A stretch of DNA of 64,000 nt from Delphinapterus leucas (GCF_002288925.2 NW_022097996.1:9060451-9124450), one strand, 5' to 3'; positions 10,926 through 21,998 are shown, counted from the first letter of the stretch. Numbers and translations: made by a program. Notes: generated by a model not told the origin, from the letters alone.

Positions 10926-11609
10926 CACATTTTCTTTCGGTTACTCACGTTGATTAGTCAACAAATATTTATTGAGCCTCTTCTATGAAGCAGGTTCTGT
11001 GCTAGGGGCTCAGAACACCAAGATGCCTATGACAGTGGGTGCCTTAAGAAACACAGTCTAGTAGAAGAAGCAAATCAGGTAGCCAGTGGTGACAGCAGAG
11101 AACGGGTTTCTAGTGAGACATGAACCAGGTGCTGAGGGGGCCTGGATAAAGCTGTGCACACACTGGGTTCCTCTCCTCTGAGAGAACAAACCAGATTCCT
11201 ACTGCTTCTTTTAAAAGGATCCCAGCATTTTCCCGAAGTGTTTTCTCCAAATGAGCGCTGCTGTGAGATCGAGGAAATCAAAGTTGTAAATCATTTGAAA
11301 CATGGCCACCTTTCTTCAAATTTGTTGTGTTGTTGTTTTTCTCGTTGGTCTGCTTTTTCTCGACCACAACACTGTTAAGCAAATGCTAATACAGCTTTCT
11401 TCCTGTATGTATGTATGTACATTTATGTAGTTCTGCTTGTATCTGTGTGTACATGTCCCTACCTAAGCTGACACTTGTATACATTTATGCCCATGAATAT
11501 TGGTGGAGGGCTGTGTATTTGTGTAGGGCTGTCACTCCATAACCGTGTATCTGTGTGTGTGGTCCTTCAGCTTGCTTGTTGTTTGTAAAAATGCATGGAT
11601 GTAGGTGAA

Positions 11610-11625
11610 AGGTCAATGAAGGTCA
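11610..11625 (+). promoter_or_regulatory. Perfect DR4 nuclear-receptor motif
   Basis: AGGTCA-ATGA-AGGTCA: two perfect half-sites in direct repeat with a four-base spacer. DR4 elements are classically bound by RXR heterodimers with LXR, thyroid hormone receptor, CAR or PXR. The motif is exact; use in the cell is unknown. Confidence 0.5.
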
Positions 11626-11946
11626 AATATGAATAAATAAATTCATGGAGGTATCAGGGAAGAGAGGGAAACACATATGTGAATAAATCGTATGTGAGTG
11701 ATTCTCACATCGAATTGTGAGGGTTGCCTTTAAGAGCATTTTGTTTTATTTCCAGAGTTATCTTAGAAGTTCTCTTTTATTATTTCCATGTACAGGAGCC
11801 CTGAGGTCAAAGATTAATCCCCCATCAGGACCCAACCCCTGCCCATCTCTTCCCTTCTATATTGTGTTGTGTGCTCATGTAGGACAGAAACTGATCCTTT
11901 CCACCTGTGATCGACAGTACACAATGTCCAATGCGAGCGTGGTGCT

Positions 11947-12080
11947 CAGGAAAGAAAGAAGGAGGGACAGAAGGAGAGAGACAGGGAGGAAGGGAAAACA
12001 CAGGAAGGAAGGATGGATGGAAAGACGGGAGGGGGGGAGGGAGGGAAAGAAGGAGAAGGGAAGGGGAGAAGAAAGGAGTA
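11947..12080 (+). repeat. Polypurine tract (GGAA/GGGA-rich)
   Basis: About 130 bases are almost entirely A and G on the plus strand with GGAAGGAAGGATGGATGG and G8/G-rich sub-blocks. It is a simple repeat able in principle to form triplex DNA. Confidence 0.9.
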
Positions 12081-12351
12081 AATCAGCCTTATTCATCCTG
12101 AGTAGACAATTAGCAAGTAGTAGTAGAGCTGAGCTAATAAGCTGCTGGATAAAACAGATAAGATCTATCACTGCAGAGAAGGGCCGGCTGAGAGATGTCA
12201 CGCTCCACTCTCTGCCCCGCCTTCATATCTCCTTGGTCCAAACCAGCTGCTCTCCTGACCCATCCATGGGCTCCCAGGTCTTCAGGATGAAAGACTGTCC
12301 TTGGTTTGACCTCCATACCCAACCTGTGGTACCCAGATGTCCAATCTGTGG

Positions 12352-12472
12352 TAGCGTGGACAGAGCACTAGCCTGTCAGCTGTGAGACCTGCAATCTCAT
12401 TAAAGCTCTGCTCATCAGAATGACTTTGGGCAAGTCACTTAACCTCTCCGGACCTCATCTTAAGGGCGCTTG
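12352..12472 (+). mobile_element. MIR SINE fragment
   Basis: TAGCGTGGACAGAGCACTAG, ACTTTGGGCAAGTCACTTAA and CCTCTCCGGACCTCATCTTA follow the MIR core order. Confidence 0.8.
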
Positions 12473-13929
12473 TACATTAAAGGATACACTGTGTGATCTC
12501 TATGATTCTCTTCTCCCCCAGAATCCTGTGAATCCGTACCACGCTGGCCAGCTCCATCTGCCATCCCCAAGCCTTCCGGCTTTGTTTGTGGCTGCAGCCC
12601 TGGCCCCTCCCCTTCTCCCAGCCTCCTCCCTGGGCTGGTCATCCATTCACAGGCCTCCAACTTGAGGAGAACAGCAGCCTCCCCACCACGGACAGGCGGG
12701 ATCAATAAACAGGGTAACACTATTCATGTTCATCTCAGGCAAGCACCGAATCTCAGGCTAGACACAGAGGTCAGCTTGGAGGCTGCTCCTACAAGGCTTT
12801 GCACAATCTGATTAAGTCCAGGCAATCCCAGGCCCCAGTCCCTCCTCCATCAAGGATGCTTCTGGCTCTGCACAGACAACCCGCAGGTCCTCGCTCAGTT
12901 CCCGCGGCTACTCAGGAGGTCTGTGCCAGCGAAGTCCGTTCCTCAACACAGCCCAGTATCTCTTTTCTGTCCTGCTCCTCCCCAGCCCTGGTCCCTGGTT
13001 TCTCTTCATTCTTTTTGCTAAGAAAGTCATGTGCATAAAGGCCTCTCCAGAGAGGTAAAGTGGCCTCTGTTTTTATCTGACTTGTGGACACACGAGCTGT
13101 CTGTGATTAAAGAAAGCTCTAGATCTACCTACATCTTCAACTCCCAAGGGCCACGGGAGAATTGAATAGGTTTCCCTTCTTCCTCTGAGACCAAGGAAGG
13201 AAAGAAGATGGTTGCAGATAAAGATATTGCCCCGGGGAGAAAGCAGGGCAGGAAATCCACTAATATTAATGGTCAAAACGCTGAGGTGGGTCCAAGCCAG
13301 GATCCCTGGGGTTGAAGCTGTCACATCCCTCTCCTAAAGGACTTTTCCAGCTAGTGAGGGAGACAGGTGCATGAACTGGTAATTTACATTAAACAACCTG
13401 GAAAAAGTGCCAAACACTGCCTACTGAGAGAGTCTCAAGAAAGGAGTCATTGATTCTGTCTTGGGGAACATCAAGATAGATGTCATAGGGAAGTAAAATG
13501 TGAAGACTTTCTAGATTTTTCCATTTTATTAGATAGTGGTAATACGCTTCCATCTTTGCTGCACTTTAAGGTTTACAAAGTGCCTCTCAGCCTTTGTTCC
13601 CTCCGATGAGTTCATGCGTGTACTCACACTTGGCGACTGAGCTCCCTGTGTGCCCCGCAAAGCTCCGGCTCTAAAGATGAAAACCACCTAGTCCTGGCCC
13701 TCAGAGAGTTCACCTCTGGTAGAACCGAAAGGCAGGTAAACCAGGGATAGCAGCGAGGCAAAGCTTGGGTCCCAAAGTAGAAGTTATCGTGGTGGAAAAA
13801 GGGAGTGTGGAGTTTAACCGGGGGTTAAGGGGGAAAGGTTTGGGGACCGAATGAAGAGGAGAATGCTTGGGGGTGCAAGCAGGATGAGCAGGGGGGCGAC
13901 AGAGGTCGATATGGAAAAGAACATTCTGG
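12473..13929. other. Single-copy DNA, no gene seen
   Basis: GC-moderate sequence without recognisable repeat or supported exon. A C/EBP-like TTGCACAAT sits near 12799. Open frames here are short and give no known protein. Confidence 0.55.
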
Positions 13930-14152
13930 GGGCTTCCCTGGCGGTCCAGTGGTTAAGAATCCGCCTTCCAACGAGGGGGACGTGGGTTCGATCCCTTGTT
14001 GGGGAACTAAGATCCCACATACCGCGGAAGCAACTAAGCCTGCGCGCTCTGGAGCCCACGCCACAACTAGAGAGAAGCCTGCGTGCCACAGCGAAGATCC
14101 TGTGTGCTGCAACTAAGACCCGATGCAGCCAAATAAACAATAAATAAATAAT
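13930..14152 (+). mobile_element. tRNA-derived SINE (CHR type)
   Basis: GGGCTTCCCTGGCGGTCCAG, GTGGGTTCGATCCCTTGTTG (B-box region), GGAACTAAGATCCCACATAC and CCGATGCAGCCAAATAAA with an AATA-rich tail. Frames over both strands of this SINE are artefacts. Confidence 0.93.
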
Positions 14153-14165
14153 TTTTTTTAAAAGA

Positions 14166-15155
14166 AAACAAAGACTGGAAGTACAAGAGGAGAAGCAAGT
14201 TTGGGGGATGGCACAGAGAGGTAAGGGGCACACATGAATTTGTTGTTGAGTTTGAAGGGACTAAAAGACATAGAGGTGGAGACGTTTGCTGCTTGATGGT
14301 CAGTTCTGGCTCTTTCCGGTAACCCCACACAAGCGAAACCGCAGCTAAGTGGCCCCATCATTTTCCACAACACTATGCAACGTCTCTGTAGAGTTTTGAA
14401 GTACTCCACCATTATTGATTAGCCATTAGTGATTCCCTCTGACCCTGCTAAGTATTTCCTCTCCCTCTTTAGTACGACCACCTACAAATCTCCAGGAATG
14501 GGGGTTGAGCAGGTGCAGATCCAAAGACAAAACATTCTTCTTAATGTGAGAAATTAATCTGTAGCTCTAATTGCCTCAAACTCTAAATAATAAAAAAAAA
14601 AACCTGCTTTCTCCCAGCATTCAAAATAGAATGCAGGCTTTCTCTGAATAAAGAAAATAATCTGTCAGGGGAGGAAAAAAAAAGGACTTAAGCTGCTAAA
14701 AATGTCAATCTTACCACATTGTTAAGGAAAAGCAAGTTTAATTACATTCAAATCTACAAGAATCGTTTCTGAGCGATGCACACAGGAGCCTAAAGGTCTA
14801 GGATTTCAGAATTGACAAGGTACGTTAAACAAAGGCAATGGGGAAAGCGCAAAGTATAATGGGGGGGGCATGATTTCAGAATTGGAAGCTTTGAGTCCTA
14901 GAGAGCCAGCCTGCCATGAAGCCCTCTAGGACCTTTGTCAAGTCCTGTACTGTAGTTCTGTCACATGTAATAGAGGGTGCCGAGGTGTAAATGTTCTCAA
15001 GTTGCCTTTCGCATCTATGAAAAACATCACAGAAAATTGAGTTTAGACTCTTCTCCCCCAAATACTGATTGTATAGAACACAGCCTTATTGGTTGTTCTA
15101 TATCCCTATGAAGTATACAAAAATAGGACCTGGAATTTTCCAATTCACAGATGTC
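14166..15155. other. Single-copy DNA with an AT-rich candidate conserved block
   Basis: No gene was recognised. The part at 14535-14770 is repeat-free and carries AAATTAATCTG, TCTAATTGCC and TTTAATTACATTC, a profile like conserved non-coding DNA. A G8 run sits at 14861-14868. Confidence 0.45.
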
Positions 15156-15168
15156 AAAACAGAGGCTA

Positions 15169-15377
15169 GGGCTTCCCTGGTGGCGCAGTGGTTGAGAGTC
15201 CGCCTGCGGATGCGGGGAACACAGGTTCGTGCCCCGGTCCGGGAAGATCCCACATGCCGCGCGGAGCTGCTGGGCCCGTGGGCCATGGCCGCTGAGCCTG
15301 CGCGTCCGGAGCCTGTGCTCCGCAACGGGAGAGACCACAACGGTGAGAGGCCTGCGTACCGCAAAGCAAACAAACAA
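15169..15377 (+). mobile_element. CHR-2-like SINE with 13-bp TSD
   Basis: It opens with GGGCTTCCCTGGTGGCGCAG, carries GGTTCGTGCCCCGGTCCGGG and GCCATGGCCGCTGAGCCTGC, and ends CCGCAACGGGAGAGACC with an A-rich tail. It is flanked by perfect AAAACAGAGGCTA at 15156-15168 and 15378-15390, a clean retroposition footprint and little decay. Confidence 0.96.
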
Positions 15378-15390
15378 AAAACAGAGGCTA

Positions 15391-16073
15391 AGGAAGAGGT
15401 CCCATCTGAGGTGATCAACCAACGGTGACTCAGAACTTGATGGACGAAAACCATATTTTGTCCCAGCAGCCAGGCCCGGGAGCAATCAACTAAAAATAAA
15501 AGGGAGCTAGTTCTTACTTTAGGGAAAATGAGCCTACCCTCATCCATCTTCCTTTTTTCCCACCCCTGATCCTCCCCAGAAAAAAATAATAATAATTTGG
15601 GGAGAAACATAATTTTAAGTGATTCAGTATATGGAAACCACCAAGGAATGCTGGCTTCTGAGGCAGTGACCCACGAGAACACGGGCTGGCACAGGACAGC
15701 CCTGCCGAAGGGACCAGTTACCTTAGCTGAGCAATTGCTCTGCACCAGGGTGTGTAAACAGGTGTTGAGGAGGAAGGTTTAGACAACTCAGAAGACTAAT
15801 TGCTTTAATAAGCTTTAAGGGTTGTACCTGAAGAGGGAGCTGCTCACCAGCAGCCAGCTGCAGATGTCCTCTGCCCTGGGCTCAGGCTGCTGCATTATCA
15901 TTTCCAATGGCCTCTACCCACTTCCCAGAGTCAGTGTGGCAATTACTAGCCCACCTGGCCTTTCCCCTTCTTATTTCCTATTCAAGAGCAAAACCATTTG
16001 AGGAACTCAGTTCTTGATCCAGTGTATGTCTCCCCACTCCTGCGTTGCATCTCTGGAGATCTTTAGGAGCATC
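15391..16073. other. Single-copy DNA, no gene seen
   Basis: 15785-15965 is repeat-free with CTAATTGC, AATAAGC, paired CAGCTG/CAGCAG words and CAATTACTAG, and may be a conserved non-coding block. No exon is supported. Confidence 0.45.
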
Positions 16074-16087
16074 AAGAAAGAGATGGA

Positions 16088-16308
16088 GGGACTTCCCTGG
16101 TGGTCCAGTGGCTAAGGCTCCGTGCTCCCAATGCAGGGGGCCTGGGTTAAATCCCTGGTCAAGGAACTAGATCCCACATGCATGCCGCAACTAAGAGTTC
16201 GCATGCCACAGCTAAAGATCCCTCACGCTGCAGTGAAGATCCCTCATGCTGCAACTAAGACCCGGTGCAGCCAAATAAATAAATAAATATTTAAAAAAAA
16301 AAAAAAAG
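16088..16308 (+). mobile_element. tRNA-derived SINE with degraded TSD
   Basis: GGACTTCCCTGGTGGTCCAG head, TAAATCCCTGGTCAAGG, and a CCGGTGCAGCCAAATAAA tail with A15. Flanks AAGAAAGAGATGGA (16074-16087) and AAGAAAGAGCTGGG (16309-16322) agree at 12 of 14 bases. Confidence 0.92.
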
Positions 16309-16322
16309 AAAGAAAGAGCTGG

Positions 16323-17734
16323 GAAAAAAAAATAGTAGACCACAGAAATCTATTGAGGCAGGAAACTGCCGCTAAATTGTCATTTCGGTAAACAGTGGCC
16401 CGGCAAGGTCAGCGCAGGCAGATAGGAATACTTCAGGCTAAATCCATCTTCCATAAGGACAATGCTTGGACCAGAATCTCACCTGCAGAAGTCAGGGGGT
16501 TCCAGCTGGTCCACAAATCAATCTACAAGAACACCTGAAGAGGCTCTCTAACTCAGGGCGTTATGAAGACGACAAAGAGATTGATTGGAATCTGCCCTGT
16601 GGAATGAGAGCTACATACAGTTTAATGTACAGTTAACTTAAACATAATTATACAACTGACAACAATAAGAAATGTACAGCAGGCTCTGACGTTAACTTCT
16701 AATCTCCCCTCTTTGGGGAACTGGTGGAAAGATGTAGTCAGAGGTGGTGGGGAATTGTCTTTGTCTGGTCCTGTGGGGATTTATTTTATTCTCATGTAAC
16801 CCAGGTTCCACCGATCCTCTGTGTCCCAGGCTGTTCTTGTTACATGCCATTCTGTGCCATAATGGTTACTCCCTGATATCAGTGTCATTATCACTAATTT
16901 CAGAAAATGTCTGTCTCTTAGCTTCAGATTTTCAAAAGAGTCTTCATCTATTGTAGTTACAGAAGAGTGCTTGCTTTTCTCCCAGCGCTCTCTGTTGAAT
17001 GTCTATTTGCCAGTCATTTGTCACCTTGGGACTGACTTTTTCTCCTACATGACCGTGGCTTTCTACCTCTCCCTGAATATCTCTGAAGCCTCTGGGTTGC
17101 CCGAAAATCCTAGAGGAAGATAGGGCATTTATAAACTTGCTCCTTTTGACAGGAATAATAATTTACAAATCCAAATAGAAATGTTTCTCTTCCCCACCTC
17201 TGCAAAAACATTGCTGGCTTGCTACTTCTGGCACACTCTCCCTGCCTGCAGCCCTAGATTTGATCCTTTAACCATTTCACATCCTCCGTTGTGTTAGAAC
17301 AAACCTGCCAAATTTGCCCCCAACTAAAGTGGGTTCTCCTTGCATTTAGTAAAACACTGTAATTGTATCAAGAACTCAATTAAGACCATAAAAGTTTCAA
17401 GGATACATGAGCTTTAAAAAATAATCATATTTTTTTGCCTTTGTACATTTTTACTTTCTAAGGTTTGGTTGAGAGTGGGTGACCGTAGGCAGAAACTATA
17501 CCTGGCAATGAAATGTATCCCAAAAAAAAAAAAAAAATGTAACCAAATGACAGGATATGTTGCCCCTGATTTGGTTTAGATATAAATCCGAGCAACCTGA
17601 CTACAGTCCTAAAGGAAATGTTTGGACGCTGAGTCTATAAAATAGGATTTTTATCAAAATGTATCTGATGGTCTCATAAAGCAAGCTTAAGAGTTTGTCT
17701 CTATGAGTTCTCAATTAAAACATTGTTGTAAAAG
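16323..17734. other. Single-copy DNA, no gene seen
   Basis: No named repeat except an A-run near 17522-17537. No supported exon or RNA gene. Confidence 0.55.
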
Positions 17735-18190
17735 CCATTTCCAGGTGGAAGCAACCAGTGCCCATCAATAGATAAATGGGTAAAAAGTGTGGTCTAGCCA
17801 TACAATGGGATATTATTCAGCCTTAAAAAGAAATGAAATTCTGACACATGATGCAACATGGATGAACCTTGAGAACATTATGGTCAGTGAAATAAGCCCG
17901 TCACAAAAGGACAAATGCTATAGGATTCCAATTATATGAGGTACCTAAGTAGTCAAATTCATAGAGAAAGAATGTCGAATAGGGCTGCTGGTGGCTGGGA
18001 AAGGAGGAACGGGGAGTTAGTGTTTAAAGGGTACAGAGTTTCAGTTTGAGAAGAAGAAAAGCATTCTGGAGATGGATGGTGGTGATGTTTGCACAACAAG
18101 GTGAATGTACTTAATGCCACTGCATTAAATAAAGTGGTTGAAATGGTGGGATTTATGTGATATAGAGTTTACCACAATCTTTTAAAATAT
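17735..18190 (+). mobile_element. Old L1 (L1M-type) 3' fragment
   Basis: GCAACCAGTGCCCATCAATA, ACAATGGGATATTATTCAGC, CAACATGGATGAACCTTGAG, AGTGAAATAAGCC and GGAGATGGATGGTGGTGATG follow the L1M ORF2-end/3' UTR order. Diverged, no TSD found. Confidence 0.88.
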
Positions 18191-19025
18191 GACATAAAAA
18201 TTCATTTCCAAGTGAGAATTTTTAATATTCCCCCAAAATATCTGGCCCTGTATCTGAAATGGTTTCCAAATGACTTAAATTAGCTGCACGTGATCTTAAC
18301 AACCTATAAAGAATACCTAGGCATTGGGAATATAGAAAAGTCGTAATATTCAGCTACCAGGATTTGAACATTCAGAGACAAAAAAAAATCACTGATGCTT
18401 TTTCGTGGCCTTCTGGACAACCCTCCTAAAAGGCTTTTCAGCTCTGCAAAATTAAAAACGTCATGCCTTATTGTTTTACTCTCAAGGTGAGTAGACTCTC
18501 ATGGCTATAGACAAATGCATGGTACACAGTTGCCCATGACAAATCACACAGCAGCATTATTCTCTGGTTTGAAGCCAGTGACCCCAGAAGCAGTGCTGGG
18601 TACCATTCTGCCTCTCGGACCTCCGTCCAGCTGGGGCTCCCCACACCCTGCCCACCGCTCTCCATTCTGAAAATACTCTGCTCACCGAACTGAGTAGGAA
18701 TGAGGAATTAGGAGGAGCCAGTTACCCAAAAGGGATAAAAGATATATGTATACATATTTTCACTTTTAAAGAGAGATCTCTGAAGTCCCCACATTACCAA
18801 TTTTATAACTGTTGACGATATCAACTTTAAATAAGGTATATATTCATGACCACATGGCAGCTGAAATGAAAATAAATCCCACATGAAATCCTAATGAAAA
18901 TAAGTTCTTAAAATAAAGTCCTTACCCTTTTTTTTCAATAACTTTGCAAATGATTCTGCATTTGTTTCCTTTTTCCACCTCTGACTCTGTTTCTGGAACG
19001 ACAGTGATGTGGCAAAAGGGGAGGG
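18191..19025. other. Single-copy DNA, no gene seen
   Basis: No recognisable element or supported frame. Confidence 0.55.
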
Positions 19026-19255
19026 GGAAGAGGGATGGGCTTTAAAGCCGGAAAGATGGATTCGATTCCTGGCCCTGCCACATACCAACTTTGTAGCTCT
19101 GGCTCTCTCTGGAAACCCAGCTGTCTATCTGCAAAATAGAGATGATAATACAGGCATCAGTACCACAAGGCTGTTAAAAAAGATTAGAAATTATGTATGA
19201 CTAGCATGTGAAGCAGTGTCTGGCACGTAGTAGGTGCTCATTAAATGATGGCAGT
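19026..19255 (+). mobile_element. MIR SINE, near full length
   Basis: GGATTCGATTCCTGGCCCTG (tRNA-like head), CTGTCTATCTGCAAAATAGA, ATGATAATACAGGCATCAG and GTGTCTGGCACGTAGTAGGT with GCTCATTAAATGATGG match the whole MIR layout. Confidence 0.9.
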
Positions 19256-19611
19256 GACCATGATGTCTGCATCCCATAGCACACAACAATACCGTCACAC
19301 AGTTCCATCGCACCTCCCTCACCATTCCTCGGTAAAAGGTGTTCTGCTCATCATCACCAGTAAACGCTGCGTTTGGAAGTTCTCTCTGCCTGTGCAGGGG
19401 CTAAGCAGATTGACAGCTGGGGGCAAGGAAACCAGTTCGGAGGTTCCTGCCATTGCTCAAATGAGCAATCATGAAGACCTGACCTGGCCTAGGAGACACT
19501 TCCGAGATAAAGTCACTAGGATGGGCGGTTGGTTGGATGTGTGAGAGTCAGGAGCAAGGACAAAGATTCCTCCACATTTTCAAACCTGTTTGACTGCAAA
19601 AAGTTGCCATT
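19256..19611. other. Single-copy DNA, no gene seen
   Basis: Nothing recognised between the MIR and the L1 insertion. Confidence 0.5.
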
Positions 19612-19859
19612 AGAAGAACTGGCTCTACAGTGGGTCCTTATTAGTTATCTATTTTATGTCTAGTAGTGTGTATATGTCAATAGCACAGGGAACTCTACTC
19701 AGTACTCTGTAATGACCTATATGGGAAAAGAATCTAAAAAAGAGTGGATATATGTATATGTAGAACTGATTCGCTTTGCTGTACAGCAGAAACAAACACA
19801 ACATTGTAAAAGAACTATACTCCAGTAAAAAATTTTTTAAAAAAAGAAGAACTGGCTCT
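19612..19859 (+). mobile_element. Short L1 3' insertion with 15-bp TSD
   Basis: AGAAGAACTGGCTCT flanks the insert perfectly (19612-19626 and 19845-19859). The insert (about 218 bp) carries L1 3' UTR words TTATTAGTTATCTATTTTAT, AGCACAGGGAACTCTACTC and TGTACAGCAGAAACAAACAC, then an A-rich tail. The first and second parts are normally farther apart in L1, so an internal deletion is likely. Confidence 0.93.
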
Positions 19860-20694
19860 CAGAAAGAAAAGGAAATTATCAAAATGGTTGGGGCATATGG
19901 AATGGTTTAGCTTCTCTTTTTGAAACACCCAGGGAAGGCTTACATATCCCAGAGAGAGGAAGTGACTTGTCCACAGGTTCCCACAGGAAACCAGGGGCAA
20001 GCAAAGACCCCCATCGTGCCTCAAGGGCAAACACCCATAAGACACCAAGCACAAAAATACAAGCCAGCTGCAAGGGAATAGGACCCCAGACTGTGAGGTC
20101 TAATTACCCAAAGTCATAGACAAATGGTCAAGATCATTCTCCCAAATAAAAAATGTTTTCTTTCTCCAGGCTTAGCCCTTCTGAGGACACAGGCAAATGT
20201 TTACTCAGGGCCTACCAGATCGGGGTTCGCCTAGAGAGGTGACATTACTGGCTCCCCACAGGATTCAACCAGCTTACGCACACATATGGGGTCACTGAGA
20301 CCACTGTTTGTTCTCCAGAGTAAGTTCATTTGTCTCTCTCCGAGTGATCCACGAATAGTGGCTTCTTGCGGTGATGACCAGGGACTCTCTGTGCTCCATG
20401 ACCCAGGCTGGATGCACTTGGCTGTCAAACTCAGCAAGCTGTCATAGAAAGATCTTCCAGTGCCAATCTTCTTTCTCCCTCTGTTTGCCACTGGATCACC
20501 GGAAAAGGCAGATGGTACAATGCAAACACATCCATAAACCAAGCAAATGTGAAGTATGTTGATAATGGAAATCCAGCACTGGGCACACCAGCCCACGGGG
20601 ACCGTGGATGGGAATGGGAAGCAAGCTTCAGGTCAACATGGGAAGAACACCCTCACTTGTCACGAGGATGCCCTACAGAGTCAGCCTCCTCCAC
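19860..20694. other. Single-copy DNA, no gene seen
   Basis: Frames of up to 121 residues on the minus strand (20231-20596) give no known protein. No named repeat was seen. Confidence 0.55.
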
Positions 20695-20860
20695 CAGCAC
20701 CAGCTGTGAAAACTCTCCATGCCTCAATTTCCACATCTTTAAAAAGAAATGTTGCTTACTACCTCCTAAATTGGAGATGCGCATAGAGATACACCACATG
20801 GAGATTTTAGCACAGTGACTGCCACGTAGTAAGCACCCAATAAACATTGACTGCTCTTAA
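20695..20860 (+). mobile_element. MIR SINE 3' part
   Basis: CATGCCTCAATTTCCACATC, TTAGCACAGTGACTGCCACG and TAGTAAGCACCCAATAAACA match the MIR 3' half. Confidence 0.75.
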
Positions 20861-21997
20861 TCTCATTCAATGAAGGAGTGGGCTACCTCAGCCCACTGTC
20901 ATGTGCTTTTTCACTCAGAATTTGGACCCCTTTGTCAATAATATTGCAGAGATTTCAGCTTGGGTGGGAAATAGACACTCTTTTGCTTACTCCAAAGCCA
21001 CTTTCCCTGCTGAGACTCTGAAATCTGAAGTCCAGCTACATCGTTTCTTTGTGGGCATCTGCATCACCCCATGTCCACTCAGCCAATGTTCACGGGACGC
21101 CTGCTATGTCCAAAGCATCAGGCACTAGGTGTCAACAGTGGGGAATTTTAACCACAAAGCCTGGGCAAACTTGTTTACACCCAGCCAGTGTGGCCATGGT
21201 GCGAACGACCCTGGGAAGGGGACACAGAACAGCCTACATGCACTAATCAAATGAAGACTTGTTTTCTATTTCTGCTTTTAGGATTATCCAAGGGATTGGC
21301 AAGCGACCGAGCTGCTTGACCACGACACCAGGGCTGCTACTGAAAACACCCTGCTAAGCGCGATGCTTGTTTATCAAAACAACGTTTAAAAAATCTTTTC
21401 TTTCAGTTCCCACTCTATTTCCTAATCGAGAAATGCATAATCCCAGGAGAAAATCAGCTCTCATTCCTCTTTTTCTGTCTCTCCCCCGCTCTGTCTCCTT
21501 CTGTCTCCCTCAGTCTCCCTTGGTCTCCTCCCTCCCTCTTTCCCTCTCCCCAGACCCCCTCCAGCTTTTATCATTTTAAGCTGTATGCATGCCATTCTTC
21601 AGGGGATTAAAGTCAAATTTAGTCTTCTGCAATTGTTATTACCTACCCATTGGCTTATGAGATGCATTTGCCTGCATTTGTAATGCATCAATAACTTCCA
21701 CTCTCCTCCACTTGTAAACAATGCATTATATTAAATAGCCTGTGTCTAGCCTTGTATTGAAACAGACGATAAATTAGGACTTCCAGTTCTTGGTTTTTAC
21801 TGATTCCTAAGCCTGCCAGTTACATGCCTGTCCGCCCCACTGAACATTCTCTCTAAAGCTGAGAATGCACAAAGCCCTTGTTCATCGTTCTCCTGTCTCC
21901 ATCACTGCTGCCGGCTGTCAGTTTCACACCACCAAGCAGATTGTAATTGGCAGGATGAGGTGCAGAAATAGGGAATGGTTTGAATATGTGGTTCTCA

Positions 21998-21998
<1 letters not shown>
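20861..21998. other. Single-copy DNA with pyrimidine tract and candidate conserved block
   Basis: A pyrimidine tract lies at 21461-21556. Immediately after it, 21585-21775 is a repeat-free AT-rich block (CAATTGTTATTACC, TAATGCATCAATAAC, CATTATATTAAATAG). No exon is supported. Confidence 0.5.
21461..21556 (+). repeat. Polypyrimidine (TCTCC)n-like tract
   Basis: Dense CTGTCTCCNT/CTCCCTC units with few purines over about 95 bases. Confidence 0.85.

Larger units (their letters stand above)
10377..10945 (-). mobile_element. L1 fragment interrupted by a SINE
   Basis: The reverse complement gives the familiar L1 order: TATGGCTGAATAG region, then GACAACGTGGATGGACCTTG, CTAAGTGAAGTAAGTCAGAC and GATCTCACTTACTTGTGG. 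A SINE at 10662-10852 splits the element. A (TG)n tract has grown inside the distal piece. Confidence 0.88.
10946..12351. other. Mostly single-copy DNA with motif-rich segments
   Basis: An ancient repeat fragment with ACAAATATTTATTGAGCC and TCTGTGCTAGGGGCTCAG lies at 10960-11070. The remainder contains a DR4 motif (11610), a purine tract (11947-12080) and a GATA-like pair (12157-12170). A 222-residue frame at 11717-12385 is not accepted as a gene because it crosses the purine tract and a MIR. Confidence 0.55.

Noticed and set aside
11717..12385. 222-residue open frame, the longest on the plus strand
   Set aside because: It runs through a polypurine simple repeat (Arg/Lys/Glu/Gly-rich translation) into a MIR. 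No domain or homologue is recognised, and codon content follows the low-complexity DNA.
15098..15745. 215-residue minus-strand frame
   Set aside because: About a third is the reverse translation of a SINE (GSGRAGSAAMAHGPS-type phrase), which recurs at every compact SINE in the window.
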